A stretch of 64,000 nucleotides of DNA from Citrus sinensis (lineage: Eukaryota; Streptophyta; Magnoliopsida; Sapindales; Rutaceae): NCBI RefSeq assembly GCF_022201045.2, contig NC_068560.1, forward strand, positions 35,303,001 to 35,367,000, given 5' to 3'. The notes below the pieces were generated by a model. The model searched no databases. It was not told the DNA's origin and was given only the letters and a program-made list of their open reading frames with translations. A program made the translations under genes and the position numbers. Of the stretch, positions 57,510 through 64,000 are shown one piece after another. Every line of letters begins with the position of its first letter. The stretch's first letter is position 1.

Positions 57510-60021
57510 TTAATTTTCTCTGTTATAAGATTTTGCAAAATACAAAAAGGCTAGCAATCCTCCAGCACTAAGTGCAGCAAGTAACCAATAAAAATAATCA
57601 AGATGCGCTCGATTCAAATTATCAGCAAACCAGCTGTCTCTGCCATCTCTGCTTGTTGCTTCATTAATAATTGACACCAGAATGCTACTAAGGAAGCCCC
57701 CAACTCCAAGCACACTCATGTAAATGGAGAGACCAAAACTCTTTAATTCTTTGGGAATTTGATCATAGAAGAATTCTTGTAGACCAACTATTGTGAAAAC
57801 ATCTGCAATCCCACATAATAAATATTGAGGAATCAACCACCACACACTCATTGGAATTGTCACATTTGGCTTGTCAATCAGTCCATACTCATTTGCTGTT
57901 TCAAGCCTTTTTATTTCTACTAAAGCTGCAACTACCATGGAAATAGTTGATAAAAGCATCCCAGCTCCAATTCTTTGAAGCATTGTGATACCAGAAGGAT
58001 TTCGGGTGAAATATCTTGTTATCGGAACAAAAATGCAATCATAGATTGGAATGAAGGTGATAATGCCAATACCAATAAACAATTGCAGTGAAGCAGCTGG
58101 GATTTTGATGCTCCGAGTGATGGTTCTGTCCATTGTAGCTCCTTGCTTTGTGAAGAACGTTGTGTATTGTGCAAATACAATAGCATACACCAAGCAGGTT
58201 GCCCATATTGGAATAAGTCTTAATAATGCCTTTGCCTCTTCAACATCTTCAAGTGTACACAGCTTCCCATCTTCCAATGACACATCTGGTGTTGCAAGCA
58301 AGGCCTTGTTCAGAAACCTTGCACAAAAGATATATTATGTAACGTCATCATTTACCACATGACATATTAGCAAGATGATGAATTAAGTTATTTATCTTAC
58401 TTGAACTGCTGAGAACTTTGAGCTTCATCTTCACTAGCTAGGGTAGCTTTCCTGGTCTTAATTGCAACAACAAACACTCGACCAATTCTTGCAAATGGGT
58501 TTCTCTGTTTACTTTTAACGCTAAACCTGTAGGTCTTAGTTCCAAGTAGGAAAAGAACAAGTGCAGCTACCATAAAGGCACAGGGAATCCCAAATCCAAG
58601 AGCCCAATTAAGGTTATCTTGGATGTAAATGACAACCAGAATTGTTGAATTGGCGCCAAAGGATATACCAAAATACCACCAATTGAAAAAAGAGCTTTTG
58701 GCTCTGCGTTCCTGAGGGTTCTGTGCATCAAACTGATCAGCACCAAATGCCTGAGTGCAAGGCTTGTGCCCTCCTTGACCAATGGCTACTAGATATAGGG
58801 AGAAGATAAATACGATTATTTGGAAATGATGAGGAGAACAGGATTTGGCAGTGTTGTTATTTTGGCAATCTGAACTGCTTAGCAAAGTTATCAAAGCCAA
58901 GAGAGTCATCATGCTTAGTCCCTGTGATGCATTGTAAGCTGAATCAAAGCTACAAGTTTATGGCATAAATTTAAAAAGAATCAATATAGGCATGTGCTAT
59001 CAGATAATATTTTGGTGGAGAATTCCTCGATCATTCCATTGATAATGTACCATAATAAAAGCCCATTTCCTTTACTTCTCTTGTTCGTACACATTTGCAG
59101 ATGAACCATAATAAAAGATAAAGATTGCATATTTTCGTTGCTGGACTCTTCAATCTATTTACTTTAAAAAAAAAAAACCTTCAATTTTATGTGGGTAGTA
59201 ACATAAATTGCTAGAGCTTTAGGAGAGATTGCTATTTGCCCCCAATAACTTCGGATTTTACAATTTATCCCCTATAATTTTCATGATTAGCATGTGTCCA
59301 CTAAATTGAATTGGTTAAAGATAAAATATATAAAAATAAAAACATTATAATAATAGTTAAAAATCTGTCACCGACAAAAAAAAAAAAAAATTTATCACAG
59401 TAGCGAACTTGGTAAAATTGTTAATGTCAGCGCAGGGTCATGTTTCAGTAGTAAACTAAAATTAGGACAACAAAATACTAAAAAATGTAAATATTATTCA
59501 TTATTTTGTTAGAAAAAATTTTGGATCGACAGAGAGGGAAGGGGAAAGAGAGACTAACCAAGATGTAAATGAGAGAAGCAACAACGATGGTGCGAAAACG
59601 GCCAAGAAAAGAATCAGCAAGAAATGCCCCTAAAAGGGGCAGCAGCGACGCCGTTCCCGACCAGACATTGACCGCCGCAGCTGCCGTCGCCGTCGACTCA
59701 CCAAGCTGTCCCGTCAAATATGTAATGAGATTTGATGATATCCCATAATATGCAAACCTCTCTGCAACTTCAACACCTATATTGCACGCATTCAATGTCA
59801 CTCGATGATCTCCAGCTCCAATTAATTACTTCTTACATTAAAGTTATAGAAGAATAATGAATAAATTCACATTTTTGTAACCGTACATTACCTATAATGA
59901 AAGATGCTGCTCTCCAGCCACCGGAGTTTAATCTGTCGATCGGACGACCCTGGTGATCCACAAAGCCAATTGTGTTTTCTGGGAGCAGAGTTTCGGTGGT
60001 AGAAAGCTCAGAGATGGCCAT
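57510..60021 (-). CDS. NRT1/PTR family (NPF5-like) transporter 2, 4 exons
   Basis: Exons 60021-59892, 59776-59559, 58921-58401 and 58317-57510 give 558 residues. The ExxER motif is intact at Glu46-Glu49-Arg50 ([11 protein letters not shown]), and the other NPF marks are present: [71 protein letters not shown] and a final FAKSYNREN. It is clearly a tandem paralogue of transporter 1 with the same borders for the last two introns. It has an additional 115-bp phase-1 intron (59777-59891) splitting the glycine codon just before VEVAER. Twelve membrane helices are expected. Substrate unknown. Confidence 0.92.
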
Positions 60022-60902
60022 AAATGCTCAGCAGATCAAAGACTTTCAGTTCTAGAGTTACCATTACATAATTATTCTACTGTTTGATGGAGTAGTAGGC
60101 AGCGACTGTGTCGTACCATCCGAGTAGTTCTGCCTTCTGCTTTTGACTTTAGATACGTGCTCTTGGAAATGGGCTCTTGTTAATATCCAAGCCCAGTCTC
60201 CCAATTTCTCCTCGGGTCAATTAGACACGGTGCTTCAATTTAATACAAAGTTCGGTTCATAACATAATCTCTTTTCCATAATTTACGTGACAATTGATAT
60301 GCCATAATAATAATAGTAATAATAATAATAATAATGGTCATTTACAATTGGGTACATATGTATAAAGTCGTAGTTTATATATATGGTAACCATTTAAAAA
60401 AAAAAATGACGTTGGTGGAGCTGTGAGTACCGTATAAGAAGAGCTGGGTTTTCAAGTTTCAACCCCATTAACCAAAATCACAGAAACAATAATACAAACA
60501 TTACAAAAATGATTTCATTTAATCAAAGTAGTATGTATTATTATTGTTGAGTAGTGAGTTATTTTTGCTTTCAAAATCAATGGCAAATACAGAAAGCACA
60601 ATTGATGTCTAACCAAGTGCAACAGAACTGGACCTCACTGAATCTTTTTTTCTTTCTCCCTCTCCACAAGATTCAAGAATACTATTGAAGAAAAAGAAAA
60701 TCAAAATAGTTTCCACTGCAATCAAAAGTTTTGCAATATACAATTTCCAATCCATGGTACATGTCAAGAATTTGCATAACTGCATCAATTAGAAGTCAGA
60801 ATCCCTTTCTCAACATAATAATTTAAAAAAAAAAAAAACCAAACCTGTCATTTACACCAAAAAAGAGTAAAGAGAAAGAGGGAAAAAAAAAAAAATCTAA
60901 GA
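60022..60902. other. NPF gene 2 promoter region and downstream flank
   Basis: TGGGCT (60168) and AGCCCA (60190) motifs lie 150-170 bp above the start. An (AAT)n microsatellite spans 60304-60335. The stretch from about 60600 should be the 3' UTR of the next gene. Confidence 0.5.
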
Positions 60903-61412
60903 TCACCTCAAAAGAGGAACCCTACAATCATCTTGATCTTGATGATGATAATCATCATCAGCACAATCATAAACAGATCCAACGAGCATCAATTGATCTT
61001 CCAAGTACCGCTGCAGCAAACCCACTTCCCTTCCATCATCTTGTTGCTCACATCCACAGCAACCCTCTTCGCATCTTCTAAGGCTTTCGTCCTCCACCGA
61101 TTTCCTCTGTCTCCGGCGGCAGATTCTGATACAAACTTCAACGGCACAGAGAAATGGGAAACAAGCGAACAGTAACGGCAGCAAAATAGGCGAACAGAAC
61201 AAAAGAAACACCCAACGGCTTCGTCGTGACCGGAGCCACGACCCCGTGGCTAAAGCCAGCATAGAGCGAGTGGCGGTGGGGGGCGTTGGATTATTATGGG
61301 TTTCATCGGGAGGTGATTTAAGGTTTTGGGTATTATTATTAGTAATATTTTTATGATCGTAGTTTAATTTGGGGCTCGAAGGATTTGCACATGGCTCTTG
61401 ATTTTTATGCAT
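60903..61412 (-). CDS. Unnamed plant membrane protein, single exon
   Basis: An intronless frame of 169 residues. A polar Asn/Pro/Thr-rich head (1-48) is followed by LATGSWLRSRRSRW, a strongly hydrophobic segment WVFLLFCSPILLPLLFACF (about 67-85) running into PFLCAVEVCIRICRRRQR, then a Cys-rich acidic region and a tail EVGLLQRYLEDQLMLVGSVYD ending in Asp/His/Gln-rich sequence. I recall similar short plant-only proteins with the Arg-rich, one-membrane-segment, LQRYLEDQL order, but not a named family or function. The basic residues flanking the helix suggest a single-pass or tail-type anchor. Methionine 51 (MLALATGSW) is a possible alternative start. Confidence 0.7.
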   Translation of the reverse strand: MHKNQEPCANPSSPKLNYDHKNITNNNTQNLKSPPDETHNNPTPPTATRSMLALATGSWLRSRRSRWVFLLFCSPILLPLLFACFPFLCAVEVCIRICRRRQRKSVEDESLRRCEEGCCGCEQQDDGREVGLLQRYLEDQLMLVGSVYDCADDDYHHQDQDDCRVPLLR

Positions 61413-62399
61413 GGGACCATGTGAGTGAAATTTTTTACTCTTTGCGACTGCTCTTTATCTCTCTGTTTGCTTTAATGAAATGTGGAGTGGGGCGTATAAT
61501 GGGGAATTAGGCGATCAGATTAGTTTAAACTTTAAACTCCGGATTTATTTTGTGTACTTGGATTCACACTTGCAAAAATTTTCTATCCATTTGGTTTCGG
61601 CCCGTAAAATTTTCTATCCATTTGGTTTTGGCCCGTACCAAAATATCTCTTGGCATATTTTTTATTTGAGATTCTCATTTCAATTTTTTTATAAAAAAAA
61701 TGCTCCCATTATACATAATCCTAATTTCTTACTTGTCTCACCAACAGAATGAAATAATGTTTCCTGTAATAAAAACTGCAAAGTGCAAAACAATAATTTG
61801 GTGCTGTACATTTGTCTTGAGAGGCAGTTAAAATAAAGTACGCAATCAGTAATCTAAATAATATGCTTTACCTAAGGGCACTACTGTGGGTCGGTGCGCC
61901 GCATTACCCTTCTCTTTAGAGAAAGTGAAAGAAAAAATGATTTGTCTTTCCTTCATAAAACAATAATGTGAAAAACAGAATTATCAAATGTATATTTAGG
62001 ATTTTCCTTTCCCCGAAATGGAAAATCCTACAGCAAAAACAATAGCAAAACAGTCACCTAAGATCGCAAAGTTTTAGGAGGATTACAAAATTACAATTGA
62101 TCGAATGTGAAAAAATATATATAATGTCCATGCATGCTCCACGTGGCTTCTCCTTTTGCGTGGCAAATTATTGACAGAACACTTGGCTAGAATACCTGCG
62201 TCCGATGGCCAAATGTTATTTGAGATCGTTTGCTTCTTTTGCTAGAAATTAAGTCCGAGTCATGACTATGAGAGTTTTTATTTGGCTCTATTGAACAGAA
62301 TATTACCCAACATGTTCTAAGAATAAGAAGAATACTAGTGCTGTTAAAACAGTCGAGGTCTGTAGAGCCAAACCTTATATTAACCAAGCATTTTTTGAA
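61413..62399. other. Divergent intergenic region
   Basis: Head-to-head flank of the unnamed gene and the NPF pseudogene. A 22-base repeat (AAATTTTCTATCCATTTGGTTT) occurs at about 61576 and 61607. No gene seen. Confidence 0.5.
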
Positions 62400-62915
62400 A
62401 TGGACATCTCCGATACCGAAACTTTGATGCTACAACGACAAGACACCGTTGATGATTGTGTTGACTACAGAGGTCGTCCTGTACACAGAGCCAACTCCGG
62501 CGGCTGGAAATCAGCTTTATTCATTATCGGTGTGGAAATGGCTGAGAGGTTTGCTTTTTGTGGAACCGGATCAAACCTCATTACCTATTTGACTGGACCT
62601 TTGGGTCAGTCCACTGCCACTGCTGCTCAAAATGCGAACAAGTGGTCAGGCACATCTCAGCTGCTGCCGCTTTTAGGGGCATTTGTAGGTGATTCTTTTC
62701 TTGGTCGTTACCAGACGATTTTTTTGCTTCTCTTATTTATGTCTTGGTAAGTTTCTTAATTTCTTTCAACTGGCCCTTTGTTGAGGGAGTTCTTTCTGTT
62801 GAGTAGTCTAGTATATGTGCTTTCCTTGATTGTCAGTCATCTATGACTTGATGTTTTCTGATAAATATTCCGGGACTGGGCTTGCTGAATCTGTCGGCTA
62901 TGTTATCTTTATTAA
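62400..62915 (+). pseudogene. Truncated NRT1/PTR (NPF5-like) pseudogene
   Basis: Exon 1 (62400-about 62746) reads like the N-terminus of the neighbouring transporters, with the ExxER motif kept ([11 protein letters not shown]) and [17 protein letters not shown]. Near its end a run of seven T appears one base short relative to both intact paralogues, so the frame leaves ASLIYVL and stops just past the donor. A donor (GTAAG) follows. The exon 2 start (GLGLLNLSAMLS) is recognisable at 62872, but the base pair before it is CG instead of AG, and similarity ends at about 62913, where unrelated repeat sequence begins. The remaining three quarters of the gene are absent. Like transporter 1, it lacks the [10 protein letters not shown] intron. 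Confidence 0.88.
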
Positions 62916-62969
62916 AAAAATAACAGTAAGTTAACAATTAAGAACAATAGGTAATTTATGTGAAATTAA

Positions 62970-63034
62970 TTGGTAACAGAATTAAACAGCAGCAAGAACA
63001 GCAATTGGTATTAAACAGCAGCAAGAACAGCAAC
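62970..63034. repeat. Short direct repeat TTAAACAGCAGCAAGAACAG
   Basis: Two copies of about 30 bases in tandem, at the left border of the larger repeat block. Confidence 0.85.
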
Positions 63035-63040
63035 TGTAAA

Positions 63041-63440
63041 TCAAACAGTAGAGAAAAGAAATTAACAAAATTATTTCTCAGGATACAACGGGTACGAATT
63101 ATCCGTTAAGTACAGACAAATAATTCCAGCGAACCACAACGGACAAACTCGATCAAAATCAAGACGTTAGAAAGAGAAAAGAAAAATTTGAGTGCTCTGT
63201 GTGCTGGTTACTTTGTGTGTGTCCAAAACAGAAGAGGAAGATGCTTTTTTATCAAACAATAGGGAAAAGAAATTAACGAAACTGTTACTCAGGATACAAC
63301 GTACGAATTATCCGTCAAGCACAGATAAATAATTCTGGCGAACCACAACAGTGGACAAACTCGATCAAAATCAAGACGTCAGACGGAGAAAAGAAAATTT
63401 TAAGTGCTCTGTGTGTGTCCAAAACAGAAGAAGAATCTTT
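63041..63440. repeat. 211-bp tandem repeat, about 1.9 copies
   Basis: 63041-63251 and 63252-63440 align along their length with small indels. Shared blocks include CAGGATACAACG, ACGAATTATCCGT, GCGAACCACAAC, GGACAAACTCGATCAAAATC and GTGTGTCCAAAACAGAAGA. On the minus strand TATAAAAAG precedes the repeat, so it could be a promoter-bearing end of a retroelement, but no coding part is present in the window and the family cannot be named. Confidence 0.8.
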
Positions 63441-63455
63441 TTATACACATGTGAG

Positions 63456-64000
63456 TAAGGATGGCAATGGGGAGGGGAGGGGAGGGGATCGATCTCCCCG
63501 TACCCATCCCCGATATTTTGCGTATATCTCCGTCCCCTCCCCGTCCTCGTCAGAATTACTTGAAAGAATCTTCATCCCCTCCCCAAATAATAACAGGGGA
63601 TCCCCGAGGGTCCCCGATCCCCGAATAACTAATACATTTTTTTTTCGATTTTGAGTTAATCATATTAAAATAAAAAATTCAAATAAAAGTAAAGTTCGAA
63701 ATATATCTTACATTAATATCTATTACAAAAGTCACATTCATTAAATTAGTAAGTAACGCAACATGCAAGGGATACAAACTTCTTTTACAAACTATCATGA
63801 ACAAATTAATAGTTTAATACAAAATTGTTACAAATAAAATAGAATTTAAATTCAAAATTAACTTTTTCAATGGTGGCGTGGGCACTTTATAAATGTGGAC
63901 TATTCCCTTTACAACACAATAGTTAAATCAGAGTAAATCAAAAGTAAATATTAGATTAGATTAGATTAGATATTAAAATTGTGATTCGTTGTTGGCAATT
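63456..64000. mobile_element. End of a hAT-type DNA transposon, running off the window
   Basis: TAAGGATGGCAATGGGG followed by GGGG-rich and then CCCC-rich blocks (CTCCCCGTACCCATCCCC, GGGGATCCCCGA) is the layout of the terminal region of a widespread plant hAT family that begins TAGGGATGGCAA. The AT-rich interior continues to the window edge with no transposase frame seen. Confidence 0.6.

Overview
This is nuclear DNA of a eudicot plant. The genes carry many short introns in an AT-rich background, and every recognisable protein is a plant-type member of its family: exocyst SEC6, RanBPM, V-ATPase subunit G, patellins and NRT1/PTR transporters. The gene content would suit a woody rosid such as Citrus, but the sequence alone cannot fix the species. 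Gene models were built by reading exons from protein similarity recalled from known families and checking that GT-AG (or GC-AG) borders and reading phase agree. All exon sums come out divisible by three.

Layout, left to right. 32-9071 (-) is SEC6 in 25 exons. 10356-16448 (-) is a RanBPM/CTLH-complex protein in 10 exons. 17806-18384 (-) is V-ATPase subunit G, head to head with a MIC10-like cristae protein at 19027-21537 (+). 22420-23742 (-) is a plastid-type dienelactone hydrolase. 24967-27242 (-) is a LON substrate-binding-domain protein, head to head (245 bp apart) with an RNF170-like RING ligase at 27488-29750 (+). 30025-36873 (-) is a SAC phosphoinositide phosphatase in 15 exons. 38251-40283 (+) and 45044-47347 (-) are two patellins arranged tail to tail. 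From 49885 to the end lies an NRT1/PTR (NPF) cluster: two intact genes on the minus strand (49885-52617, 57510-60021), an unnamed membrane-protein gene (60903-61412, -), and a truncated NPF pseudogene (62400-62915, +).

The left 40 kb is compact housekeeping DNA. Several products work on membranes: exocyst tethering, phosphoinositide turnover, patellin lipid binding and transfer, proton pumping, cristae shaping and solute uptake. I see no sign that they form one pathway. The right 24 kb is looser and holds most of the mobile DNA: tRNA-derived SINEs with clear target-site duplications, a family of small hairpin MITEs present in several copies, a 565-bp element with long inverted repeats (further left, near 24 kb), a tandem 211-bp repeat, and the end of a hAT-type element running off the right edge.

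I found no convincing new multi-gene system. The most useful observations are local: two GC-AG introns, a small exon duplication inside a RanBPM intron, a 47-bp duplication across the LON-gene stop codon, two very compact bidirectional promoters, intron presence/absence differences among NPF copies, and the decay of the third NPF copy.
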